Shown here in pieces: positions 35,541-44,736 of a stretch of DNA of 64,000 nucleotides. The stretch is from contig NZ_JAVMIP010000003.1 of assembly GCF_031729055.1 (NCBI RefSeq), positions 124,001-188,000 on the forward strand. The letters run 5' to 3'. The notes beneath the pieces are model-generated. The model was not told the origin of the DNA, made no database searches, and saw nothing but the letters and a program-made list of their open reading frames with translations. The stretch's first letter is position 1, and the number at the start of each line of letters is the position of its first letter. The translations under genes were made by a program, and so were the position numbers. The DNA is from Pseudocalidococcus azoricus BACA0444 (GTDB lineage: Bacteria; Cyanobacteriota; Cyanobacteriia; Thermosynechococcales; Thermosynechococcaceae).

Positions 35541-36659
35541 CTATGAATGGAATTGCTTCGTTTGGAACTCGGCCCAGGCCTGGTCAATGAAGGCCTTAAT
35601 CTCCGTTTGGAAACGCTGAATCGTAAATTTTTGGGCGTGGGTACTGATTTCTTCAGAACTGGCAGCAATCCCGTTTTGTTCAAACTCTGCAATGGTATGG
35701 CTGAGGCTAGAAACAGTTTGTTGCTGAAAAAATAGGCCAGTTTGTCCAGAAATAACGGTTTCACAGGCCCCCCCACGACCATAGGCAATCACTGGCGCAC
35801 CGGCCGCTTGGGCTTCCACCACCGTAATCCCAAAATCCTCTTCGGCAGCAAAGACAAAGGCTTTACAGGTTTCTAAATAGGTTTTGACCACTTCATCCGG
35901 TTGATAGCCGAGGATCTGCACATTGGCACGGGCCTGGGATTTAAGGGTTTCGGTGCCATCCCCAATCATGACCAAGGGCAAACCCAACTGATTAAAGGCC
36001 TCCAGAATGAGTTCCATCTTTTTATAGGGAACATGGCGAGCCATAGCCAGATAAAAGTCTTGCCGGGATTGATTGGCCTGGAATGGGGCGGTATTCACAG
36101 GGGGATAAATCACCTCGGCATTGCGCTGGTAGGTTTTCTGAATCCGGCGGGCGACAAACTCAGAATTAGCCACAAACCGATCAACCCGTCCCACGGTCGC
36201 CACATCCCAGAGCCGGAGATAGTGCAAAATTAACGCTGGCAAAACCCGCTTCCAGCCGCGACTCAGGCCACTGGTTTCCAGATATTGCTCTTGTAAATCC
36301 CAGGCATAGCGGATGGGGGTGTGAACATAACAAATATGCAACTGATCCGGACGGGTTAAAATCCCTTTGGCCACAGCATGATGGCTGGAGAGGACTAAAT
36401 CATAGGCCCGCAGATCAAACTGCTCCACCGCCAAGGGCATGAATGGCAAATAACTCCGAAACTTACGTTTGGCGAAGGGGAGGTTTTGCAAAAATGAGGT
36501 GGTGACAGCTTTGTGGTGAAGAAAATCACGGGCGGGCCTGGGAATAAAATCCACCAAGCTATATAAATCTGCTTCTGGATAAAGATTTAAGAGTTGCTCG
36601 ACAACCCGCTCAGAACCGGCATAGCTGGCAAACCACTCATGGACAATGGCAACGTTCAT
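35541..36659 (-). CDS. Glycosyltransferase family 4 protein
   Basis: A cytosolic or membrane-associated glycosyltransferase of about 372 aa with the GT-B fold. I start at the ATG at 36659, preceded by GTAGGG; it lies 18 bp after the upstream stop, while the earlier in-frame start overlaps it. NVAIVHEWFASYAGSERVVE, YVHTPIRYAWDL and VANSEFVARRIQKTY are typical of the N-lobe. The C-lobe has MIGDGTE, FVFAAEEDFGITVVEAQAAG and VIAYGRGGACETV with the conserved E-x7-E. It is probably involved in exopolysaccharide or glycolipid synthesis. Confidence 0.9.
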   Translation of the reverse strand: MNVAIVHEWFASYAGSERVVEQLLNLYPEADLYSLVDFIPRPARDFLHHKAVTTSFLQNLPFAKRKFRSYLPFMPLAVEQFDLRAYDLVLSSHHAVAKGILTRPDQLHICYVHTPIRYAWDLQEQYLETSGLSRGWKRVLPALILHYLRLWDVATVGRVDRFVANSEFVARRIQKTYQRNAEVIYPPVNTAPFQANQSRQDFYLAMARHVPYKKMELILEAFNQLGLPLVMIGDGTETLKSQARANVQILGYQPDEVVKTYLETCKAFVFAAEEDFGITVVEAQAAGAPVIAYGRGGACETVISGQTGLFFQQQTVSSLSHTIAEFEQNGIAASSEEISTHAQKFTIQRFQTEIKAFIDQAWAEFQTKQFHS

Positions 36660-36676
36660 CAATGGCCCTACTTTGG

Positions 36677-38812
36677 TTAATCTCGCCCCCCAAACAGCCA
36701 ATTGATATTGATGCCCAGAGACTTGCCATCTTGAGCAATTAATCCTCCCACCGGCATACTCTGGCCAGCGGCATTACTCCCATAAATATCAATACTGAAA
36801 TTAGTTTTGGGAATGGTATAGCGAATCCCGCCACTAAATACTGAACGTTGCCCCGTCAAAATTGGGGTTGCTTCAGCAATCAGTTGCAGGCCTGGGAAAA
36901 CCTCAAAGTTGGCCCCAAATCCTAGCCCAACGGGTACTTGATGGCCCCCCATGAGCGCGACTTTGGGATTAAAGAAGAGGGCCAAAGAATCAATTGGGCG
37001 ATAATTCATCGGCATTTGCAAGGTAGCAATGGAAATTTGCCCACTGACGGCCCGGTTAAAGGAGCCTTGGAAACCAATGGAGAGGGGATCACCCTGACTT
37101 TGATCGAGGAAACGCAGTTTTGCCGCCAGGCCAAAGTTGGTTTGATTGCTATAGTTGACCCCAGGCAAAAGACTAACTCCATCCTCTGGTTTCTCAACAA
37201 ACAATTCAAACTGGGTGTCGTAGGTTAAGCCCACCGCCACACTGCCGCCATTGCCAACTCCGCCAAAGTTTCCATGCAAGCGCATCATTTCTGGCAAAAG
37301 CGTATCTGCCGTCACAATCGTAAAGCCGTTGAGTAATAGTTGCCGATCCCGTTCAGTCAGGGGAACACGGGGGCGATCACGAAAACTGGGCAGGAAATTC
37401 TGGCCAAATTCAGGCGTGTAGGTTAAACCAGTACCAAAGGAAACACTGGCCCCATCGGGGGGAAAGGCAATGGTTCGCAGGGTTGGCGTTGTCCCAAAGG
37501 CATTGGTGGCATAGAGATCCACCCCAACCGCTGGATTGACGAGAAAGCGAAAACCACCACTCCAGACCGGGGTAATAAATAACTGACCATTGGCGGCATT
37601 GATGGCATTTTGCCCAGGCCCAACGGGAACGGTGACATCCCCAAACACACTGACCTGTTGATTAAACTTCCAGCTAAAGCCCGTCCCCAGGTTAAAGTTC
37701 GTCCCATAGAAGGGTTGCCCCCCGGTGAAGGTACTGGGCAAAAAGGTAATGCTGGGGGTTAGATGCCACTGAAAATGCCCATCATCATCAAATGTCCAGG
37801 TTAAGGGCGATTGAATTGAACCCACAATCATGCTGTCCTTGGTTGTTCCCAGGCCGGGGGCAAAGACAAAATTACTGGAGCTAAATTGCAGGTACTCAAT
37901 CGAGCCGCCCACAGACCAAGCAAGGTTATCCCCCTTAAAGACTTGGTATTTGAAGTTTGGCGCAATAGTCACGACTGTAATGTTGGGATTTTGCCCCTTG
38001 ATGAAGCGGTAAATGGGATCATCAAAGAAATTAGCGGTTAGGCCCAATTGCCACCGATCCGTTATCCCCCCATCCACGGAGCCATAAAAAACCTCCAGGC
38101 CATTACCCGGATCCAAGTTGGGATTGGTGGTGTAGGTAAAGAGACCCCCAGTAAATTGAATCGTTCCAGCGGGAAGTTGGTTGGCGGTATCCAGATTAAA
38201 CAGCCGGATCGGGGGAAGCATCAGGGGCGTGGGTGTAAATTCAGAAGTCAACTCTGCCGGGATGGGTTCGGGGGTATCTGGCGTATTGCCATTCTGAGTC
38301 ACGGCATTGGGGCGAATACTGGCCGGCTCCTGCTCCAATAACGAAGAGGGATCACGATTACTGCCGGCCTGATCGGTGGTTAAAAGCCCATTTTGACTAG
38401 TCACTGGCGTTGGTGGATTGGCGGGAGTTGGCTGGCTAGGTTGGGGAGAACTGGGGGGTATGCTCTGGCTGATCTCAGGCGTTTGGGCCTCAACAACCGG
38501 GGCATTGATCAACAGGCCATTTCGACTGATGACCGGAGTTGGCGGGTTAGTTTGGGCAGAACTGGGGGTTAAATTCGGGCTCCCAGCAGGAGTTTGGGCC
38601 TCAACCGGAGCTTTGATCAACAGGCCATTTCGACTCATCACTGGAGTTGGCTGGCGGTCTTCAGGAGTTTGTGTCCCCCCAACAGGGGCATCACCTTGGG
38701 ATGGGTCAGGTTTAGGGGGCGCAGGGGTTGTTTGGGGCGGTGTCGGCAGCGCATAGGTGGCCGTTCCCAGGCCCCACCACATTAGTCCCGTTGCCCATAA
38801 TAATTTTTTCAT
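36677..38812 (-). CDS. Exported beta-barrel-like outer-membrane protein with proline-rich repeats
   Basis: A 711-aa protein with a signal peptide (KKLLWATGLMWWGLGTATYA). Residues about 25-190 are Pro/Thr/Gln-rich and contain three diverged repeats built on TPVMSRNGLLIKAPVEAQTP (also PVISRNGLLINAPV and PVTSQNGLL). From about residue 200 there are many alternating short beta strands with aromatic ends (GLTANFFDDPIYRF, WQLGLTANF, NFKYQV), as in a porin-like barrel, ending in ...SLGININWLFGGRD. Cyanobacteria have such hypothetical barrel proteins; a transport role is inference. The glycosyltransferase follows 18 bp later. Confidence 0.75.
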   Translation of the reverse strand: MKKLLWATGLMWWGLGTATYALPTPPQTTPAPPKPDPSQGDAPVGGTQTPEDRQPTPVMSRNGLLIKAPVEAQTPAGSPNLTPSSAQTNPPTPVISRNGLLINAPVVEAQTPEISQSIPPSSPQPSQPTPANPPTPVTSQNGLLTTDQAGSNRDPSSLLEQEPASIRPNAVTQNGNTPDTPEPIPAELTSEFTPTPLMLPPIRLFNLDTANQLPAGTIQFTGGLFTYTTNPNLDPGNGLEVFYGSVDGGITDRWQLGLTANFFDDPIYRFIKGQNPNITVVTIAPNFKYQVFKGDNLAWSVGGSIEYLQFSSSNFVFAPGLGTTKDSMIVGSIQSPLTWTFDDDGHFQWHLTPSITFLPSTFTGGQPFYGTNFNLGTGFSWKFNQQVSVFGDVTVPVGPGQNAINAANGQLFITPVWSGGFRFLVNPAVGVDLYATNAFGTTPTLRTIAFPPDGASVSFGTGLTYTPEFGQNFLPSFRDRPRVPLTERDRQLLLNGFTIVTADTLLPEMMRLHGNFGGVGNGGSVAVGLTYDTQFELFVEKPEDGVSLLPGVNYSNQTNFGLAAKLRFLDQSQGDPLSIGFQGSFNRAVSGQISIATLQMPMNYRPIDSLALFFNPKVALMGGHQVPVGLGFGANFEVFPGLQLIAEATPILTGQRSVFSGGIRYTIPKTNFSIDIYGSNAAGQSMPVGGLIAQDGKSLGININWLFGGRD

Positions 38813-38900
38813 TGCTCTTTATACCCCTCACACCGCATTTTGTTAAGCGCGCTTTGCCAAACTTTACCGCAAACTGCCTCTACTTAACTCTATCCCCTGC

Positions 38901-40034
38901 TTAAAAATCAACACCCCGTTTGAGGTCAATCCCCCGTTCGGCATAGTGTTTGTGGCAAATCATCTCCGAGTGGATGCTAGCGAGATCAAAGTAGGCGGGG
39001 GGATGCTTACAGCGGCCGGTGATGATAATTTCGGTATCTCGGGGTTTACGGAGAAAGGCCTGGACAATGGGTTCAACGGGTAAGAGTTCTAGGTCAACGG
39101 TGGGATTAAGTTCATCAAGAATAATTGTTTTATAAAATCCCGAAGCAATGGCCATCCGGGCAATTTCCCAACCCCGTTCTGCTTCCACATAGTCCAATTC
39201 CTGTTGTTGTCCCCGCCAAACAATCGCATCCCGGCCACAGCGTTGATGATCCACCAGATAGGGATAACTCTGTTGCAGGGCCGCAATGGCCGCATCTTCC
39301 GTATAGCCTTGGCCGCCCTTCAGCCACTGCATAATTAGCACCCGATGGGATTGATCTTGGCTAATGCCTTTACCAATGGCCTGGAGGGCCTTGCCGAGGG
39401 CACTGGTGGATTTGCCTTTACCGTCACCAGTATAAATTTCGATCCCTTCAATGCCTTGCTGGAGCGCAGTCGGATGAAAGTGGGGGCGCATTTCTGAGTG
39501 CAGATCCGCAATTTCGAGGAGTTGAGAAGGGGTTCCCCGGCCCGTGGTGATAATTTCGAGATCATCGGATTTTTTCTTCAGTACCCGCACCACTTCATCT
39601 ACAGGCAACAGGCCCAAATCTAAAACTGGATTCAGTTCATCCAAAACAATCACCGAATAGAGACCGGACGCAATGGCTCCTTTGGCAATGTCCCAGCCCC
39701 GTTGTGCTTCTTGGCGATCTAGCTTGGTAATTTGGTCGGCATTAAAAAATTCTGCTCGGCCCGTGCGGACCTGATCGATGAGATGGGGAAACCCCCGTTG
39801 GAGAGCTTCAATGGCGGCATCTTCGGCATAGTCACGCCCCGGCCCCTTGAGAAACCGCAAGAGCAAAACCCGAGTTTGCCAGGCCGAAGCAATCCCCAGG
39901 CCGATGGAGCGCAACACCACCCCTAAGGCTGCTTGGGATTTTCCCTTGCCGGCCCCGTCATAGACATGGATTTGCCCAGTTTGGCGTTCCGGTCTAATTT
40001 GGGCGGTTTGAATACCGATACCACTGCGCATCAT
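38901..40034 (-). CDS. Tandem-fused corrinoid adenosyltransferase (CobA/CobO-type) protein
   Basis: A 377-aa protein made of two copies of the CobA/CobO P-loop domain, which transfers the adenosyl group from ATP to cob(I)alamin. The N-half has GAGKGKSQ (27-34) and the C-half GDGKGKST (about 205-212). Both halves carry LDELNP followed by DLGLLPVDEVV or DLELLPVEPIV, and TGRG or TGRCKHPP. The second copy has the more canonical P-loop. Single-domain enzymes are about 200 aa. I believe this two-domain form occurs in other cyanobacteria, but its activity is not established here. Confidence 0.85.
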   Translation of the reverse strand: MMRSGIGIQTAQIRPERQTGQIHVYDGAGKGKSQAALGVVLRSIGLGIASAWQTRVLLLRFLKGPGRDYAEDAAIEALQRGFPHLIDQVRTGRAEFFNADQITKLDRQEAQRGWDIAKGAIASGLYSVIVLDELNPVLDLGLLPVDEVVRVLKKKSDDLEIITTGRGTPSQLLEIADLHSEMRPHFHPTALQQGIEGIEIYTGDGKGKSTSALGKALQAIGKGISQDQSHRVLIMQWLKGGQGYTEDAAIAALQQSYPYLVDHQRCGRDAIVWRGQQQELDYVEAERGWEIARMAIASGFYKTIILDELNPTVDLELLPVEPIVQAFLRKPRDTEIIITGRCKHPPAYFDLASIHSEMICHKHYAERGIDLKRGVDF

Positions 40035-40202
40035 GGAAACAATTACCAGGCCTGGGGGATAGCCACTATCTTAAGGGTGTTCAATTTCTATATCTTAATA
40101 AAATTTCCGGGTCTTCTCAATGGCCATCTTATGGAAGCACGTTGCCTCAAGCTGAGAGAGAGTTAGCCAACTAGACTAGAAATACCCTCCCTGGATGCTG
40201 AG

Positions 40203-41045
40203 ATGAGCTACCTAGATACCACCGCTGAATTTTATGCCACTGTTGCCCAAACTCCAGAGGTTGGCCTGTGCTGTGTTAACTCCGAAACCGTAAATTTGCC
40301 AGATTTAGCGATTCCAGAGGTGATGCAGGCCATGAACTACGGCTGTGGGACAACGGTACAGGCCTCAGAATTAGCCAATCAACCGACTGTACTTTATGTG
40401 GGTGTGGGTGGGGGTCTGGAAGCACTCCAGTTTGCCTATTTTTCCCGCCGGCCTGGGGCTGTGATTGCCGTGGATCCGGTTGCCGAAATGCGAGACGCGG
40501 CCCAGCGAAATTTAGCCCAAGCAGCAGCACTGAATCCTTGGTTTGAGCCGGAGTTTGTCCAAATCGTGGCCGGGGATGCGTTTCATTTGCCAATTTCAGA
40601 TGAATCTGTAGATGTGGTGGCCCAAAATTGCCTGTTTAATATCTTTGAACCCCATGATTTAGCCATTGCCCTTCAGGAAGCTGCCCGTGTCCTCAAGCCC
40701 CAAGGCCGATTGTTGATGAGTGACCCAATTACCACCGTCCCCATTCCCGAACATTTACGCCAAGATGAGCGACTGCGGGCCATGTGTTTATCCGGGGCCT
40801 TGACCTATGGGGAATATCTTCAGCATTTAGCCCAGGCCGGGTTTGGTCAAATTGAAATTCGCGCTCGCCGCCCCTATCGTGTTTTGGATCAAGCAACCTA
40901 CCAATTAGATCACGATATTGCCTTGGACAGCCTGGATTCAGTGGCCATAAAAACGCCAGTAACCTGTGGTAGCCCGAAGATCATTGATTTATCCGCAGAC
41001 AGTGCTGTGATCTCCAATGGCCAGGCCCCGAAATGTTGTGGTTAG
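40203..41045 (+). CDS. arsM: Arsenite methyltransferase (ArsM, arsenosugar-type)
   Basis: A 280-aa SAM-dependent methyltransferase. VLYVGVGGGLEALQFA and VIAVDPVAEMRDAAQ are the SAM-binding motifs. Cysteine pairs at 23-24 (GLCCV) and near the end (278-279, KCCG), plus the cysteine in NYGCGT, are the arsenic-binding signature of cyanobacterial ArsM proteins, which methylate arsenite as an early step to arsenosugars. The usual partner ArsS (radical SAM) is not adjacent. It is transcribed alone, divergent from the corrinoid gene. Confidence 0.88.
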   Translation: MSYLDTTAEFYATVAQTPEVGLCCVNSETVNLPDLAIPEVMQAMNYGCGTTVQASELANQPTVLYVGVGGGLEALQFAYFSRRPGAVIAVDPVAEMRDAAQRNLAQAAALNPWFEPEFVQIVAGDAFHLPISDESVDVVAQNCLFNIFEPHDLAIALQEAARVLKPQGRLLMSDPITTVPIPEHLRQDERLRAMCLSGALTYGEYLQHLAQAGFGQIEIRARRPYRVLDQATYQLDHDIALDSLDSVAIKTPVTCGSPKIIDLSADSAVISNGQAPKCCG

Positions 41046-41142
41046 TTTCCTCTCCAAATAAAATGTGATGAATTATTGATGATCAGGCCTAGCCTTCTTG
41101 CAGTTCATTAGGATAGAGTCCTGGTTTTGTTGAGGTTAGCCC

Positions 41143-41568
41143 GTGCAGAAATTTTTGCTCTTTGTCCTCGTGGCCCTATTTTGGTTAGGAAATTCTATCC
41201 CCGGCCTGGCGGTGACTGCCCCAACAGATGTAGCTATTAGCTTAGGCAATGCCTCTGATGCGTTAAAGTTCTTTCCCAATCAACTGGAATTTAGAACTGG
41301 ACAGAAATATAAGCTAACCTTAACCAACCCCAGTCACAGCAAGCACTATTTCACCGCCAAGGATTTTGCCGATAACAGTTGGACTCAAAAAGTTGAAGCG
41401 GGGCAAGTTGAAGTTAAGGGCGCGATTCATGAACTGGAACTCCGGCCTGGGGCCACAGCCGAATGGGTTTTTGTCCCGATGAAATCCGGAACCTATGAAC
41501 TCCATTGCTCTGTGCCAGGCCATCAAGCGGCGGGCATGGTGGGGGAAATTATCTTAAAAGAGTCTTGA
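41143..41568 (+). CDS. Exported cupredoxin (plastocyanin-like) protein
   Basis: A 141-aa small blue-copper-type protein, started at the GTG at 41143, with a signal peptide (FLLFVLVALFWLGNSIPGLA). Predicted copper ligands are the histidine in SKHYFT and the cysteine, histidine and methionine of LHCSVPGHQAAGMVG, arranged as C-x4-H-x4-M like plastocyanin and azurin. The sequence differs from photosynthetic plastocyanin, so it may be a periplasmic redox or copper-handling protein. It is monocistronic. Confidence 0.87.
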   Translation: MQKFLLFVLVALFWLGNSIPGLAVTAPTDVAISLGNASDALKFFPNQLEFRTGQKYKLTLTNPSHSKHYFTAKDFADNSWTQKVEAGQVEVKGAIHELELRPGATAEWVFVPMKSGTYELHCSVPGHQAAGMVGEIILKES

Positions 41569-41683
41569 TGAAATTTTCTCATCTACTGATGTTCTCAACC
41601 AAACCATACCTAAAAAGAATGTTCTATAATTTAGCAGAATTGAAACTTGATTGTTGAACCAATAATGATCTTGAGGCTGAGAA

Positions 41684-41896
41684 ATGCTCGAAATTCCTAA
41701 ACAATATGTCCTGGATGATCAACAACGCATTCTTGCAGTTCAGAACCCCATCGCGATTTATAACCAAATTGAAGAAGTGTTAGAAGATTTTGGCTTGTCA
41801 GAACTAATGAAAGAAGTTGAAAATGATGAGCTAGTTTCAGGTGCAGCGGCTGGATCTTATTATCAATCGCTGAAATCCGAAAATGTGGGATGTTGA
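41684..41896 (+). CDS. Antitoxin-like protein of a RelE-type pair
   Basis: A 70-aa acidic protein. ILAVQNPIAIYNQIEEVLED with GLSELMKEVENDE resembles small antitoxins of the RelB/ParD-like families that pair with RelE toxins. The gene overlaps the start of the following toxin frame by 14 bp, as is usual in such operons. The toxin is broken, so this antitoxin may now be solitary. No DNA-binding motif stands out. Confidence 0.65.
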   Translation: MLEIPKQYVLDDQQRILAVQNPIAIYNQIEEVLEDFGLSELMKEVENDELVSGAAAGSYYQSLKSENVGC

Positions 41897-42155
41897 ATAT
41901 ACGAAAAAATTTCTAAAGGAACTGGCTGGACTGTCCATCCATGTGCAAGATGGAGCTGAAAGTATTGTGTTTTAAGAACTTAAATCAGAAAACCCATTTG
42001 CTCTCGGCTATATTGAAAAAATGAAAGGCTATCCTGATAAGTATAAAATTCGGATTGGTGATTATCGGCTTGGCATGACAATCAATAGTTCACAAAAGCA
42101 AATTGTTTGCCAGAGAATTGCTCATCGTCGAGAAATATACAGGATTTTCCCCTAA
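41883..42155 (+). pseudogene. RelE-type toxin gene with in-frame stop
   Basis: From the ATG at 41883 the frame gives MWDVEYTKKFLKELAGLS, reaches a TAA at 41973-41975 after 30 codons, then continues in the same frame through YPDKYKIRIGDYRLGMTIN and IVCQRIAHRREIYRIFP to a TAA at 42153. The KIRIGDYRLG and HRREIYRIFP segments are RelE/ParE hallmarks. Apart from the one nonsense codon the reading frame is whole, so inactivation looks recent. A toxin that lost activity while its antitoxin stayed would be harmless. Confidence 0.85.
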
Positions 42156-42239
42156 GTTAAAGTTTAAACAAACAATACCTAGCTTTCTAGGGTTTAAGGT
42201 TATGATTTATCAGTTACGTCAGCTTGAATCACTTAGGTA

Positions 42240-44732
42240 ATGACGACTGCCCCCCGCCTCCATCCCGATACGATTGAACAGGTACGCGCCCGCGTTGATA
42301 TTGTCGAGGTGGTATCGGATCATGTCGCTTTGCGGAAACGGGGTAAAGATTTTGTTGGTTGCTGCCCCTTCCACGATGAAAAATCCCCCAGTTTTAGTGT
42401 CAGTCCGGCCAAGGGCTTTTATTACTGTTTTGGCTGTGGGGCTGGGGGCAATGCGGTTAAGTTCCTGATGGAGGTGCAAAAACGCTCCTTTAGTGAAGTC
42501 GTCCTCGATTTAGCCCAACGCTATCAAGTCCCAGTCCGCACTGTTGATGAACAGCAACGCCAGGCCCTGCAACAGGAAATTTCTCTGAAGGAACAGCTTT
42601 ACGAAATTCTCGCTCTGACTTGCTCCTTTTATGAACACGCCCTGAGACAACCCACCGGCCAGGCGGCGTTAGAGTATGCGGTTCACAAACGGGGGTTAGA
42701 TCAGGCAACCATTCAACAATTCCAAATTGGCTATGCTCCGGCGGGTTGGCAAGTTCTCTATCGCTATTTAGTCGAGCAAAAAGGCTATCCTGCATCCCTG
42801 GTGGAACAGGCCGGGTTAATTGTCCCCCGCAACCAAGGGGATGGCTACTATGACCGGTTTCGAGATCGGTTGGTGATTCCGATTCATGACCCCCAAGGGC
42901 GGGTGGTTGGCTTTGGCAGTCGGACGTTAACCAATGAGGAACCGAAATATCTCAACTCGCCGGAAACGCCGCTGTTTAGTAAAGGCAAATTACTATTTGG
43001 GTTAGATAAAGCCCGCCACAGCATTGCTAAACAAGACCAGGCCATTGTTGTGGAAGGCTATTTTGATGTGATTGCCCTGCATCGGGCCGGAATTACCCAA
43101 GCTGTAGCTACCCTCGGAACTGCCCTCAGTAAAGAACAAGTCCGGCAACTGTTGCGCTATCTGGATTCTAAGCAAGTCATTCTTAACTTTGATGCCGACA
43201 AGGCCGGGGAAAAAGCGGCCCAACGGGCTATCGGGGAAGTGGCAGATTTGGCCTATAGCGGCGATGTGCAGTTACGGATTTTAACGATTCCCCAAGGTAA
43301 AGACCCGGATGAGTTTCTCCAGCAACATTCGGCCCAGGATTATCTCAATTTAGTCACGGCGGCTCCCCTCTGGTTGGATTGGCAAATTCAGGGATTGTTA
43401 GATACCCACGACTTATCCCAGGCCGATCAATTTCAAGATGTCACCCATAAAATTACGGCCCTCCTCGGTAAACTCCCCAGTGCTACCCTTCGCAGTCATT
43501 ACATCCATCGCTGTGCCGAACTGCTGGGGCAAGGGGATACGCGGTTAACGCTCAGGCTAGAAGAATCCTTACGGCAACAGGTACGGGGGCAACGCTGGCA
43601 CGGACGAGGGCAAAAATGGCAACGACCGACTGATACCACCTTACGAGAAACGGCGGAAGCCCAACTCTTACGGATTTATCTTCATATTCCTTCCGAAAGA
43701 GTTACCATTCATAAAACATTAAGAGAGCGTGATCTGGAATTTACTTTCTCACACCATCGATTCTTATGGCGGCAAATACTAGACATTGAGGAAAAAGCTT
43801 TTTCTAACTTTTCTAATGTGAATAAGTCATTCCCTGAAAATCTCTATATTGATGAGTGGGTTCCAGTCCATAATGATGATAATTTAATATTGGCAGTTCA
43901 GGATCTATACTCTGAGTTCCATACAGCAGATTTTCGGAAGCAAATAGAGCATTTGTTTAAGCTCGATGAAAGAACCTCAAAAGATTTAATCACTCCTAGG
44001 CTTGCCATTGAAAAAGCAGCTAACGAGCTAGAGCGAATTATATGTGAGAAACGTTTAGCTCTTATTCAAGAGGAGTTATTAGGTATCAGTTTTGAGTCAA
44101 TTAATGACATCCAAACTCTATGTAAACAAGTTGATGATCAATATACTCACATAAACAACTTGTTAAAAAAAAATTGTCTTCAAGAATATCCTAGCCCCAC
44201 CTCATCAATTCAACTTGCTGCAAAGTGTCTCAAAAATATATTGAAAGAAAGACATAGTATTATAATTAATAATATAAACTTAATATCAGTTATTCAAGAG
44301 CTATGCACTGATTATCCAGTTGAAATAAAGCAAGTTTTTCACTTGTTTCATCTAGATGAGTTTACTTATTTAAACTTGCATCGTTCCAGTTTATTAATTA
44401 AAGCTGCTGCTGCTTCATTAGAGCGTATTGCAGTTGAAAAACGCTGTCGGTATTTTCTCCAGACATGGCAAGAAACATTAGCTTTGCTCTTACAAGAATC
44501 TCTGGGGGGAGAAGCTTTAAAAATCTTTTTAGAGGATCAATTAACGCTTGACGAAGTCACTATAGCAGAGGATTTTCCAGGTGTGAGTTATGAGAAATTG
44601 TTAACACTGAAGAGATTACAGGATGACTATTACAAACATCGCGACTTTCTACAAAAACTAGATAAACAACGCTGTCCTGATTGGTCAGATATAGTAGTGG
44701 CTAATCAAGAAATGATGGAACCGGTAGATTGA
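42240..44732 (+). CDS. dnaG: DNA primase with expanded C-terminal domain
   Basis: Replicative primase, 830 aa, about 150-200 residues longer than I expect for cyanobacterial DnaG. The N-terminal zinc-binding domain has CCPFHDEKSPSFSVSP and CFGCGAGGNAVKFL. The catalytic domain has IVVEGYFDVIALHRAG (TOPRIM glutamate) and NFDADKAGEKAAQRA. From about residue 480 (base 43680) composition turns clearly AT-rich. Two related blocks, about residues 548-615 and 679-745, share HLF-LDE and AA...LERI..EKR. This implies tandem duplication of part of the helicase-binding region. The frame stays intact to the end. Confidence 0.95.
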   Translation: MTTAPRLHPDTIEQVRARVDIVEVVSDHVALRKRGKDFVGCCPFHDEKSPSFSVSPAKGFYYCFGCGAGGNAVKFLMEVQKRSFSEVVLDLAQRYQVPVRTVDEQQRQALQQEISLKEQLYEILALTCSFYEHALRQPTGQAALEYAVHKRGLDQATIQQFQIGYAPAGWQVLYRYLVEQKGYPASLVEQAGLIVPRNQGDGYYDRFRDRLVIPIHDPQGRVVGFGSRTLTNEEPKYLNSPETPLFSKGKLLFGLDKARHSIAKQDQAIVVEGYFDVIALHRAGITQAVATLGTALSKEQVRQLLRYLDSKQVILNFDADKAGEKAAQRAIGEVADLAYSGDVQLRILTIPQGKDPDEFLQQHSAQDYLNLVTAAPLWLDWQIQGLLDTHDLSQADQFQDVTHKITALLGKLPSATLRSHYIHRCAELLGQGDTRLTLRLEESLRQQVRGQRWHGRGQKWQRPTDTTLRETAEAQLLRIYLHIPSERVTIHKTLRERDLEFTFSHHRFLWRQILDIEEKAFSNFSNVNKSFPENLYIDEWVPVHNDDNLILAVQDLYSEFHTADFRKQIEHLFKLDERTSKDLITPRLAIEKAANELERIICEKRLALIQEELLGISFESINDIQTLCKQVDDQYTHINNLLKKNCLQEYPSPTSSIQLAAKCLKNILKERHSIIINNINLISVIQELCTDYPVEIKQVFHLFHLDEFTYLNLHRSSLLIKAAAASLERIAVEKRCRYFLQTWQETLALLLQESLGGEALKIFLEDQLTLDEVTIAEDFPGVSYEKLLTLKRLQDDYYKHRDFLQKLDKQRCPDWSDIVVANQEMMEPVD

Positions 44733-44736
44733 AATC

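Noticed and set aside
41569..42239. attC sites near the RelE-type pair and dnaG
   Set aside because: Only AT-rich spacer without paired core sites.
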